Positions 38,907-46,401 of a stretch of 64,000 nucleotides of DNA are shown here, piece by piece. The notes beneath the pieces are model-generated. The model saw nothing but the letters and a program-made list of their open reading frames with translations, ran no database searches and was not told the origin of the DNA. A program made the position numbers and the translations under genes. Location of the stretch: assembly GCA_028284155.1 (NCBI GenBank), contig JANQSF010000108.1, positions 1 through 64,000 of the forward strand. Direction: 5' to 3'. This DNA is from Phycisphaeraceae bacterium (lineage in GTDB: Bacteria; Planctomycetota; Phycisphaerae; Phycisphaerales; Phycisphaeraceae). Numbering within the stretch: the stretch's first letter is position 1; the number at the start of each line of letters is the position of its first letter.

Positions 38907-38948
38907 TTCGGGACGAAGAGGCCGTAGGTTCAAATCCTATCACCCCGA
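38907..38948 (+). other. 3' half of tRNA-Pro (CGG-type), likely attachment-site remnant
   Basis: In order: anticodon loop TTCGGGA (38907-38913), anticodon 3' stem CGAAG, variable AGGCC, T-arm GTAGG-TTCAAAT-CCTAT (38924-38940), acceptor strand CACCCCG and discriminator A (38948). This matches the 3' half of bacterial tRNA-Pro with anticodon CGG. The 5' half is absent: the bases before the loop do not pair with CGAAG and no D-arm or CGGGGTG is present. A break at the anticodon loop is the usual crossover point of tyrosine integrases at tRNA genes, and a broken integrase lies next to it. Confidence 0.7.
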
Positions 38949-38977
38949 TTCGAGATCTCTATCGCTGAATCGCTGCG

Positions 38978-39269
38978 TTAGGGTGTCGGCAACTTGTAAC
39001 GGTGTTTCTTCGTGTAGTACTTATTGGTATCGCGCCAGAACGCCAACGCGATCTCCGTAACCGGCACTGGTTTTGAGTATTCAGGGACGACCGTTGGCCA
39101 GCTACTTGGCGATGGCCCGGTCGATCTGCTCGTGGCTCAGTGGTTTACCGTACTTGCTGAAGTAGACATCGCGATCATCTATCGTCGCCACGGCGCGACC
39201 GGTGGCTTTGTGGAGTCTGTAGGTGGCGGTGCGCGTTGACTTCGCTTGCGTTATTTGCGGCCTTTGCAC
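38978..39269 (-). pseudogene. Broken N-terminus of a planctomycete-type tyrosine integrase
   Basis: On the minus strand from a GTG at 39269 the translation reads MQRPQITQ..., then 'YRLHKATGRAVATIDDRD', 'VYFSKYGKPLSHEQIDRAI'. This closely follows the N-terminal DNA-binding region of planctomycete site-specific integrases (usual form YRLHKxSGQAVVTLxGRD-x-YLGKHGxPES). In-frame stops occur at 39104-39102 (TAG) and 39083-39081. After a +1 shift the similarity goes on ('VTEIALAFWRDTNKYYTKKH') up to a stop at 38978. The catalytic domain is missing. It points toward the tRNA-Pro fragment 30 bp away, which supports an old integration event. Confidence 0.65.
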
Positions 39270-39455
39270 TGGTATTTCGATCAGCGACCGAGTAATTGAA
39301 GACGTATGGCCTGGGCCAAGCGTCTGCTGGCGGACGCGGAGTTGGACTAGACGTCATCCATCAGCGGGACTCCGATCTTCAAGAGGCGTTAGCCTTGATT
39401 CGTGTCCAGTCCACTGACAAGTACCAACTGGCACGACCTGCGTTTTGTGGCGGCG

Positions 39456-40103
39456 TCAGGCCCCGGAGTCGAGGACGCATCCATCCATGTCCACGACATC
39501 GGTCTGGATGTTCAAGCCGCCTTTGTCTGCGAAGAACTTGTACTGCTCCTCTTCAACACTTTGGGCCGGGCCATCAAAGCCTGTCGCGCTGTCTGGTGCG
39601 ACATCTCCCCCACCGTCGAATCCGCCGTCCATACCGTCCACGCCGGCCATGCCGCCATCCATCGCGCCTTCGAACGCACTGGCAGCGCCCACCAACAGGC
39701 CGGTCAAGACGACGGCGGTCTTGACTTCGCGAGCTGTCGTTGCGCGGCCGGTGAATTCCGTGATCTTGCTTGCGGTGGCTTCAGCGGCGTGGTCGGTGGC
39801 TTTCCTGACACCGGCCCTGGCCTTCAGGGCGGCGTTCTCCACGGTCTTCAACCCGGCCGCCACCTTCTGCGACGCCTGATCGTTGCCGGTGATCTCGTTC
39901 AGTTTCCTGCCCGCTGCCTGACCGACCTTCCCGCGGGCTTTGTTCATCTTGTCATCGGCATTCAGAGCCGCCTGCACGGTCTTGCCCAGCAGACTGGTGG
40001 GGCCACCCTCACTCGCGGCTTCGCGCTTGGCTTCTTCAAGCCTTTGGCGGGCCTGATCGGTGACTTGCTGGGCTTTGTCGGCGATTTTGTTCAGAAAAGA
40101 CAT
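39456..40103 (-). CDS. Ala/Gly-rich candidate T3SS-associated secreted protein
   Basis: 215 residues. GGAGAG precedes the ATG at 40103, and an exact TGCAAC-N17-GATAAC promoter lies 51 bp upstream. The N-terminal 110 residues are strongly helical, rich in Lys/Ala/Gln/Glu (SFLNKIADKAQQVTDQARQR). One hydrophobic segment follows (VKTAVVLTGLLVGAASAF, about 128-146), then a Gly/Asp-rich stretch and an acidic C-terminus. It lacks a Sec signal. No known domain is recognised. Shared promoter and low-complexity composition place it with the other array genes; secretion by the T3SS is inferred only. Confidence 0.75.
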   Translation of the reverse strand: MSFLNKIADKAQQVTDQARQRLEEAKREAASEGGPTSLLGKTVQAALNADDKMNKARGKVGQAAGRKLNEITGNDQASQKVAAGLKTVENAALKARAGVRKATDHAAEATASKITEFTGRATTAREVKTAVVLTGLLVGAASAFEGAMDGGMAGVDGMDGGFDGGGDVAPDSATGFDGPAQSVEEEQYKFFADKGGLNIQTDVVDMDGCVLDSGA

Positions 40104-40153
40104 CGTGACTCTCCGGTAGCCTGTCGCGCGGGCAAAGTGCCCGACGACATGCC

Positions 40154-40182
40154 GTTATCGCCTCCGGAACGGCTTCGTTGCA
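40154..40182 (-). promoter_or_regulatory. TGCAAC-N17-GATAAC promoter of the 39456-40103 gene
   Basis: On the minus strand, TGCAAC (40182-40177), 17 bp, then GATAAC (40159-40154). Exact match to the element repeated across this region; 51 bp before the start codon. Confidence 0.8.
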
Positions 40183-40611
40183 CCACCGTGAAAACTTTAT
40201 TCAGGTTGTGAGGGCCCGGAATTGCCGCAGAAGACTCGGCGTCAGCGACATGGCGCGGGATGGGAGGCCACAAAGAGCGCGGACAGCACTCCCTGACTGG
40301 TCCCCGGCAAGGGCCGAGCGGACGGACACAACGCGTACAGGTGCAGGGCGGGAATCTGCGACTCGGCAGGTGTTGACTCGCGCACATCCCGCCCAGCGAT
40401 GTCAACAAGAACCCGCCGCAACCGATCGGCGTGAATCCACCACAAACGCATACTCGGAGCACAGGTCGACCAACCTGAACGAAGAGCTGCGTGCATTGGG
40501 CGACGATCGGGTGCTGCCCAACAATCCCGCCCACCCCCGGAAGTGGCCGCGTCAAGCCGCGCCGACGGGGTTACACATGGGGCGCGTCCACGGCACAGTC
40601 GTCAACAGTCA
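40183..40611. other. Intergenic region without a supported gene
   Basis: About 430 bp between two leftward genes. I find no ORF with a ribosome site and no clear terminator for the gene ending at 40612. Confidence 0.5.
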
Positions 40612-41250
40612 TCACTCCCAGAACGCTTCCCCATCATCTCTCATATCCTCGATCTTCTCTTGCGCTTTCTCCTTTCTGTCTTCGGCCTCTTCCTTCGTCT
40701 CACGGATCATGTTCTTGGCCTCATTAACGGCGTTTACAATGTCGTTGACGTCGTCCGAACCGCCGCTGGCGGCGTTGTTCGCCTCACTCCATGCATCGTT
40801 ACTCTGTTCCTCGCCTGACTTGTAAGCGTCGTCGAGGTCGGTCACTTTCGTGCCACTGATACCGACTTGCTGACCGATGTGTTCACCTACGACGCCGACG
40901 TTGCTACCGGGGAATTCGACTTCGTCGCGGCTAACCTTGGATCCAGCCTCCCAGGCCTGCTGGGCAATCTGGGTCGCGCCGTTAGCCGCGTTGGCAACCT
41001 TGCTCGCATCCGACTCAGCCATCGATTTGGTTTCCTCGACATCATCAGCGATGACGTCAGCCACTCCCCCAACTACGGCTTCTCCAAAGCCTTCAAGGTT
41101 GGGGACGGGGGGAACGACGTCGCCGTCATTGCCGGGTATGGCTGCCCCCGTGGTCTGGCTCGTCGTCGCTTCCGCCGCATCGGCCTGTTCGGCCGCCTGG
41201 TTCACGGCTTGCGAGATCTGACTTGAAATCTGTGAGGGAATCTTGGACAT
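40612..41250 (-). CDS. MSKIPSQIS-family Ala-rich protein A, candidate T3SS substrate
   Basis: 212 residues from the ATG at 41250, with AAGGAG 8 bases upstream; a longer frame to 41322 has no ribosome site. The first 50 or so residues (MSKIPSQISSQISQAVNQ, then Thr/Ser-rich, then 'GDVVPP') are clearly homologous to those of the next gene upstream (41380-42231), while the rest differs. The C-terminal 50 residues are a charged coiled coil (VNEAKNMIRETKEEAEDRKE). There is no Sec signal or known domain. A conserved N-terminus joined to variable C-termini is what is expected of T3SS export signals; this is inference. Only a degenerate copy of the regional promoter is seen upstream. Confidence 0.72.
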   Translation of the reverse strand: MSKIPSQISSQISQAVNQAAEQADAAEATTSQTTGAAIPGNDGDVVPPVPNLEGFGEAVVGGVADVIADDVEETKSMAESDASKVANAANGATQIAQQAWEAGSKVSRDEVEFPGSNVGVVGEHIGQQVGISGTKVTDLDDAYKSGEEQSNDAWSEANNAASGGSDDVNDIVNAVNEAKNMIRETKEEAEDRKEKAQEKIEDMRDDGEAFWE

Positions 41251-41323
41251 GGGAGTTGCTCCTTGACGCTGTCTGCGAGACCCGTCGAATCTACCGAGCA
41301 AATACGGAAGACGAGAGAACACC

Positions 41324-41352
41324 GTTAGCGGTGTGACTTGAACCGATCGGCA
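41324..41352 (-). promoter_or_regulatory. Degenerate copy of the regional promoter element
   Basis: TGCCGA-N17-GCTAAC on the minus strand, 74 bp before the start at 41250. It keeps TGC, the 17-bp spacing and TAAC, but differs at three positions from the element seen upstream of the other genes. It could be a weak promoter or chance. Confidence 0.3.
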
Positions 41353-41379
41353 TGCCCACCGCTGTGCTTCGAGATTGGC

Positions 41380-42231
41380 TTAGATCAGTTTGCCGACCTT
41401 CTTCGCCGCCTTGCTGGCGGCCTTGGAGCCGGAATCGGCGGCGTCGCTGGCCGCATCGCCCGCTTCGCTGGCGGCCTCATTGGCTTCGTCCGCGGCGTTG
41501 CCGGCCGCGTCATTGACGGCGCCGGCGGCATCGTTGGCTGCTTCGTTGGCTTCGCTCGCGGCGTCGTCAGCCGCATCGTTGGCTTCGCTGGCGGCGTTGT
41601 TGGCCGCTTCGGTACCGGAATCCGCGAGGCTGACGGCCGGTACACCCTGATCGAAGCTCTTGAGCTGCACGGCTTTGAGGCCATCGGCATGTGTCTCTCG
41701 AATGGCCTCCAGTTCTTCCTTGACGTCTTGTTGCACCTGTTCCGACTCTTCCTGTAACTGCACTGCCGTATCCATGGCTTGTTCCGCCAACTGTTCGGGC
41801 TGAACCACGGCGCCGTCGCCGTGGGCACCTCCAGCCATCTTCGCGGCGTCGGCCGTAGCACCGAGTACCCCCGATATCACATTAATAGCGGTGACTGTAG
41901 CCCCGGCGACGCTCGGTGCGGCTTTCCCAACTTTCTCGGCAAGTTCGGCTGCATCTTTGGCGGCATCAGTTGCGTTACCAGCCGTCTCCACAGCCAACTG
42001 TGCCATTCCGACGACCTCAAGATCTACACTGGCTTGAATACTCTCAAAGGCGCGATTAATAAGACCTTCAGCGCTGTTCGTGGAGGGCACGACGTCGCCG
42101 TCCCCAGGCATCGCTGCCCCTGTGCTCTGGCTGGTGGGCGCTTCCGTCGCTTCCGTCGCTTCGGCCTGCTCGGCCGCCTGGTTCACCGCTTGCGAAACTT
42201 GATTCGAGATCTGGGAGGGGATCTTCGACAT
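41380..42231 (-). CDS. MSKIPSQIS-family Ala-rich protein B, candidate T3SS substrate
   Basis: 283 residues; AGGAGC precedes the ATG at 42231. The N-terminal 50 residues match those of the 40612-41250 product (MSKIPSQISNQVSQAVNQ, then 'GDGDVVPS'). The middle has hydrophobic Ala/Val helices (about 85-135). The last 90 residues are an imperfect Ala/Asn/Asp/Glu repeat ('EANDAADDAASEANEAAND' and variants), typical of a long amphipathic helix. Alanine content is extreme. There is no Sec signal or recognised domain. The exact regional promoter is not found upstream. Confidence 0.72.
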   Translation of the reverse strand: MSKIPSQISNQVSQAVNQAAEQAEATEATEAPTSQSTGAAMPGDGDVVPSTNSAEGLINRAFESIQASVDLEVVGMAQLAVETAGNATDAAKDAAELAEKVGKAAPSVAGATVTAINVISGVLGATADAAKMAGGAHGDGAVVQPEQLAEQAMDTAVQLQEESEQVQQDVKEELEAIRETHADGLKAVQLKSFDQGVPAVSLADSGTEAANNAASEANDAADDAASEANEAANDAAGAVNDAAGNAADEANEAASEAGDAASDAADSGSKAASKAAKKVGKLI

Positions 42232-42485
42232 GGGATGTGCTCCTGAAATTGGAATGCCCTACCAGTGTACTCGCAATGAGTCCGTGGCCTGCGGCTTAGC
42301 CTGCGTTTTGCAGGGATTTGCGGGAATCAATGGGTCATCCGATGACTCGGGGCCGTCGTGGGGAGTTATCTAATCACGTGTTCATGGTCTCCTGATCGTC
42401 CCGTGCGGGTTGCCAATCCGACTTATCCAATTGGGCCTTATCCTGCGAAGGGGCGAGGCGCGACTTAATGGCCGGCGGAATACTG

Positions 42486-43613
42486 TTAGTCCGTGGGATT
42501 GCTTGGAACGGGACCGGCCGGAGTTGGGTTAGCGCCGAAGATCGGCTTCGGCGGGTCTTTCAAAGACTCGCCGCGATCGACGATCACCTGGGGCGTGCCC
42601 GACTCGCCATCGGTCTCGCCCGTGCCGGGATTGATCGCCCAACCATGTCGGGGCAGTGACGTTGGGGAAGCGGATTTCAGCGTGTCCGCGTCGGGCAGGT
42701 TGCGGCCTTCCGGACCAACCGGGCGAACGAGGCCGGCCTTGGTTTCTTCGTACTTGGCCTGCAAGCCGTCCTTTTCAGTGGACTCGATGGCGACCGCATC
42801 CGGCACGGGCGTGCCGCGCCGGCCGGTCGATGCGGGACCGGTCTTGATGAAGCGTTCACTGTTAGAAGATCGCTCCTGGCCGTCGGGACTCGAGGCGTAA
42901 TCGTTCAGCCAGTCGACAACGTTGTCGTACTTGCCCGACTTCTTGGCTTCCGGCCAACTGGTGGGAACGCCTCCGTTCTCGGCATTGTCATTCTTCTTAC
43001 TCGACGCGTTAGACTTGTTCTTGTTGTCGTCCTTGCCGGTCGTCTTGTTCTCTTTCTTATCTTGCGTCTTTTCATTCCTTGGTTCGGCTTTGTTGTTGTC
43101 GTCAGCCTTCTTGTCGTCACTTGTCTTCTTTGATTGTTGTGTTTGGGTCTTCTTCGTGTTGTCAGACGCCGCTTGATCGAGGGCCCAGCCCGATCGGTCG
43201 GAAGCCTTGCGATCAATGGCGACCAGTTGATCAAACATCCCCTGCCCCGTAACGGCACCGAAACCCTTGAGCTTTGCACTGCCGCGATCGAAGACCATCG
43301 AGTCAGCCTCGAGATTCGATGACTTGTCGAGGCCCGGCCTGATGGATCGAAGATCGGGCGCCAGCTCGTCGACGCCCGTCTGATCTTGACGCTTGGTTGC
43401 CGCCGCCGGGTCACGTGACATAGCGTCGATGCGTTCTTTCGCATGCTCCAGCACCGAGTAGTTCTTGGGCGTTGGAGGAAGGATTGAGCCATCCTGTTGT
43501 CCCTTGACGGGACTTGGCTTGGCTGAACCGTTCGCCGTTGAGGCCTTGGCGTCGGCTTTCAACAACGCGGCCTGAGTCCCGCGAGGTTGGACGTATGGCT
43601 GAATGCGATGCAT
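42486..43613 (-). CDS. Hydrophilic low-complexity protein, candidate T3SS substrate
   Basis: 375 residues from the ATG at 43613 (AGGGA about 8 bases upstream); an open frame to 43706 would run over the promoter. The protein is highly charged, with a Lys/Asp/Asn-rich central stretch (about 165-225, e.g. KKTSDDKKADDNNKAEPRN) that is probably disordered. Short motifs are shared with the 45076-46167 product: DGSIL (near residue 43), IKTGP, and WAINPG near the C-terminus (WAIDPG in the other). An exact TGCAAC-N17-GATAAC element lies 64 bp upstream. No known domain; secretion is inferred from context. Confidence 0.7.
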   Translation of the reverse strand: MHRIQPYVQPRGTQAALLKADAKASTANGSAKPSPVKGQQDGSILPPTPKNYSVLEHAKERIDAMSRDPAAATKRQDQTGVDELAPDLRSIRPGLDKSSNLEADSMVFDRGSAKLKGFGAVTGQGMFDQLVAIDRKASDRSGWALDQAASDNTKKTQTQQSKKTSDDKKADDNNKAEPRNEKTQDKKENKTTGKDDNKNKSNASSKKNDNAENGGVPTSWPEAKKSGKYDNVVDWLNDYASSPDGQERSSNSERFIKTGPASTGRRGTPVPDAVAIESTEKDGLQAKYEETKAGLVRPVGPEGRNLPDADTLKSASPTSLPRHGWAINPGTGETDGESGTPQVIVDRGESLKDPPKPIFGANPTPAGPVPSNPTD

Positions 43614-43676
43614 AGCGGCGGTCCCTGTTGGTAGCCTGCCGGCGTTTCCCCGCACAAACACAAGGGCAATCACAGG

Positions 43677-43705
43677 GTTATCCGTCGCCAACGTCCTTCG
43701 TTGCA
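43677..43705 (-). promoter_or_regulatory. TGCAAC-N17-GATAAC promoter of the 42486-43613 gene
   Basis: Minus strand: TGCAAC (43705-43700), 17 bp, GATAAC (43682-43677); 64 bp before the start codon. Exact match to the regional element. Confidence 0.8.
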
Positions 43706-44108
43706 CGTCATCCTGACTCTTTCTGATCGATGTTGAAGTGAGCTTGGGAAGCTGTCGCGGTGCTACGCTTACCCTGTTGCGCAGGTGTCTGTGGCAAAGC
43801 CTCTGCGCGCCACGCCAGGGTGACTCGTCCGTCGTTCAACCACCTGCCACAGCGCGCGACGATCTCATGGTGTGAGAGGAGTTGAGATAGGTCACGCCTG
43901 CTCCCCCATACGAATTGTCTCAATCAGAAAGATCGATCGACGGCTGTGACTTTGGTTCTAGCCCCGGCTGTGGCACGCAGAGCCTCCTTGCAGGAGGCCG
44001 AAATCTGCCAGAGGAACTTACTTCCAGCATGAATCAGGATTCGGGTTTAAGCGCGAATTGCAAGACTGAAAGTGCTGACACAGTGGTGGTGTCACACGTG
44101 ATGGCGGA
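43706..44108. other. Intergenic region without a supported gene
   Basis: About 400 bp. A 71-codon minus-strand frame (43708-43923) lacks a good ribosome site and any recognisable domain. A short inverted repeat GCCTCCT/AGGAGGC lies near 43982-43999. Confidence 0.45.
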
Positions 44109-44804
44109 TCACTTATCGTCTTCTCGCTTGCCAGATGAATCTCGGGGCTCATTCGTCTGACCATCGACAGCTTCCGTCGAATCAGTTGCTACCTCGGTGA
44201 TGGACTGTTGCTCGGTCGACAGACCGCCTTCGATACCCGCGCTCTTGCTCTCGCCGTCTGAGGAGTTGGTTTCTTCCGTCGCAGGCGTTGCTTCACTCAT
44301 TGCACTACTGGCGGCACCATCTAGAGAACCGACCTCAGTCCCGCCGGGGATGTTGCCCACGGCCATGCCGTTACCGACAGACGCGCCAGCGTCGGCACCG
44401 GTCGCTTCACCCGAGACGCTGCCGGTCCCTGTTGCGGTGCCAGTCGTTCCGGCCCCGAGCGTCCCGCCCGCCGCGACACCCCCAACACCCCCGGCCCCCG
44501 CCGCAACCCCCCCGCCCGAGGTAGAGCCTCCCGTACCAACCGAGATTCCTACACCGACCGCAACACCTGCACCAGCGGTCACAACACTCGCGGCCATAGA
44601 TGCCACGCTGGTTGCCACCTGAACGGCATCCATCACCTGTCCGTCCGTCAGCTTGCCACCTGGATCGGTGGTCTGCCGATCCTTCGGCGGGTCACTGTCG
44701 GCCGCGGCGAACTTGGCGATGCCGGATTCTGCAAGTGCCTCGTCACTCGGCGTTTTGGGGATGTCGTCCGGGGTGGGTACGGGGGTCGATGAACCGATTT
44801 CCAT
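44109..44804 (-). CDS. Gly/Ala-rich protein with hydrophobic core, candidate translocator or effector
   Basis: 231 residues from the ATG at 44804 (GAGGT 8 bases upstream). A hydrophilic N-terminus of about 55 residues is followed by a long Ala/Val/Gly-rich region (AVQVATSVASMAASVVTAGA, then glycine-rich GVGISVGTGG and GAGGVGGVAAGG stretches). The last 80 residues are acidic, Ser/Thr/Glu-rich. The hydrophobic glycine-zipper-like core without a Sec signal recalls membrane-inserting T3SS translocators, but no homology is claimed. No exact regional promoter was found upstream. Confidence 0.65.
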   Translation of the reverse strand: MEIGSSTPVPTPDDIPKTPSDEALAESGIAKFAAADSDPPKDRQTTDPGGKLTDGQVMDAVQVATSVASMAASVVTAGAGVAVGVGISVGTGGSTSGGGVAAGAGGVGGVAAGGTLGAGTTGTATGTGSVSGEATGADAGASVGNGMAVGNIPGGTEVGSLDGAASSAMSEATPATEETNSSDGESKSAGIEGGLSTEQQSITEVATDSTEAVDGQTNEPRDSSGKREDDK

Positions 44805-45018
44805 GGCGAGACCTCGCATTTGGAGAGAGGCGTTGAACCGGCACTTCCCGAATGGTCAGCGTCCGACAAGAACGCCGAACGACATGGAGGAAGTATAACC
44901 GATCCGAACAGATCAACCGCAGCAACGAGCGTGATTGATCAAGCACTCCTTGGGTTGGGACTTGTCGCTCACAGGTTCACCTGGCGGGCTGCGAGACCAA
45001 CGTTCTTGCTGGGTAGAA

Positions 45019-45044
45019 AACCCGCCGATCGTGATCGGCGGGTT
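45019..45044 (-). terminator. Rho-independent terminator after the 45076-46167 gene
   Basis: Long GC-rich inverted repeat AACCCGCCGATC (45019-45030) / GATCGGCGGGTT (45033-45044). Read on the minus strand it is followed by TTTTCT, 32 bp after the stop codon. Confidence 0.8.
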
Positions 45045-45075
45045 CGGGTCGGTGTTGGGGTTTGTGATCGCGGGC

Positions 45076-46167
45076 TCACTGGGTCGGGTTGTTCGGGTCG
45101 CCGCTGGGGGAGCCGGGGTCGCCAACCGGGTCCTTGCCGGGCAGGTCGGAGGTATCCACCTCGGCCGGCGCGCCGCCGGTGTAGTCGCCGTGGTCACCGG
45201 GGTCGATGGCCCAATTGGTGCGCGGGTTGCCGCCGGTCCGCAAGGCTTCGAGGCGGGCCGCGATCTGAGCGGCGTCCACGCCGGGGTCGTTCGGGTCGGC
45301 CGGGGTCGAAACCGTGTCTTTGGGGTTCACCGTCGGACCGCCGACGTTGATGTCAAACACCGGGTCCGGATTGGGGTTGTCGCCGGAAGTGTCGTCAGGC
45401 GTCGGGGTGGATTGTTGATCGAGGACGTAATCGACGTCCTCCGAAGATTCTTCTGACTCGCTCACGTCGCCACCGCCGCTCGAACCATCCTCGACGTCTG
45501 CGACGTCGTCTTCAGTTTCGGTTTCTTCCGAGACGCCTTCGGGCAAGTCAGCGCCGTTGTCAGTTACTTCGGGCTTTTCCTTCTCACCGTCAGCGATCCA
45601 CGCGTCGTAGACGAAATTCATGCCGCCCACGGCAATCGCGCCAAGGGCTGCGGCCGCGGCGACCGGGGGTGAAACGGCCAGGCCGAGAAGACTGACGGTT
45701 GCGAAGCCGAGGAACTCGGCACCGTCGCCGCCCTGAGCATTGGGATCCGGATTCTGCCCGCCGGCGGCACGTTCGCTGACGCGGCTGCCGAGTTTGCTGG
45801 CGAAGTTCTCTTCCGCGGTGTACGCGCCATTGAGCGGATCGCGCGGGCCGCGCTCGCTGGGGCCGGTCTTGATGCCGGCGTCGAGATCACCCGCCGGGCC
45901 GGGGCCGCGGTCGACCAGGTCGCTGTCGACATCGTTCGTGGGAATCTCGGTCCCGGGCAGCCCGATATTGCTCAAACCATCAATCGCCTGACGCGGGTCG
46001 GTCAGGATCGAACCGTCGTGAATCACGCGGCCGTCGACGCCGGCTTGGTTCTTCAGCCCATCGGCCAACGTCTGGCGGGCGTCTTGCTGACTCGCGTTGG
46101 AGTCGGTCTGAGCCTGCTGTTGGTTCGCGTAGCGGTTGGCCGTGTTGTTGTTGAGCTGAAGGTTCAT
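45076..46167 (-). CDS. Candidate T3SS substrate with central membrane segment
   Basis: 363 residues from the ATG at 46167 (leader CAAAGGACTTGACG). The N-terminus is Asn/Gln-rich (MNLQLNNNTANRYANQQQAQ), as often seen in T3SS signals. A hydrophobic pair of segments lies at about residues 150-190 (FLGFATVSLLGLAVSP, AAAAALGAIAVGGMNFVY). The C-terminal half is very acidic and Pro/Asp-rich. DGSIL, IKTGP and WAIDPG motifs are shared with the 42486-43613 product. There is an exact promoter element 48 bp upstream and a terminator downstream, so it is a single-gene unit. Confidence 0.72.
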   Translation of the reverse strand: MNLQLNNNTANRYANQQQAQTDSNASQQDARQTLADGLKNQAGVDGRVIHDGSILTDPRQAIDGLSNIGLPGTEIPTNDVDSDLVDRGPGPAGDLDAGIKTGPSERGPRDPLNGAYTAEENFASKLGSRVSERAAGGQNPDPNAQGGDGAEFLGFATVSLLGLAVSPPVAAAAALGAIAVGGMNFVYDAWIADGEKEKPEVTDNGADLPEGVSEETETEDDVADVEDGSSGGGDVSESEESSEDVDYVLDQQSTPTPDDTSGDNPNPDPVFDINVGGPTVNPKDTVSTPADPNDPGVDAAQIAARLEALRTGGNPRTNWAIDPGDHGDYTGGAPAEVDTSDLPGKDPVGDPGSPSGDPNNPTQ

Positions 46168-46214
46168 CGTCAAGTCCTTTGAGTTGGAGGGGTTGTTTCT
46201 GTCAGTTCAGCGGT

Positions 46215-46243
46215 GTTATCCCCTCAGAAACGCGCCTGTTGCA
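46215..46243 (-). promoter_or_regulatory. TGCAAC-N17-GATAAC promoter of the 45076-46167 gene
   Basis: Minus strand: TGCAAC (46243-46238), 17 bp, GATAAC (46220-46215); 48 bp before the start. Exact match. Confidence 0.8.
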
Positions 46244-46315
46244 GGTGTAGAGAGGTTTTTTTGTGCCTTCGAGTGCCGGCCATCACAAACTATTGATACA
46301 ACTAAAGTTGCGCCC

Positions 46316-46362
46316 AAAAAAAAGACCACCCACCCGTTGGCTGTCGCCGTGGGGTGGGTGGT
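46316..46362 (-). terminator. Rho-independent terminator after the DUF4157 gene
   Basis: Stem ACCACCCACCC (read on minus from 46362) pairing with GGGTGGGTGGT, followed on the minus strand by eight T's (complement of the A-run at 46316-46323). It lies about 40 bp after the stop at 46402. Confidence 0.85.
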
Positions 46363-46401
46363 GTCCAAGGTTGGCCTGGTTTCTCGATTCCTGAGCGGGG
46401 C

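Noticed and set aside
43708-43923. 71-codon minus-strand frame upstream of the 42486-43613 gene
   Set aside because: No good ribosome site, no recognisable domain, and it ends on the regulon promoter.
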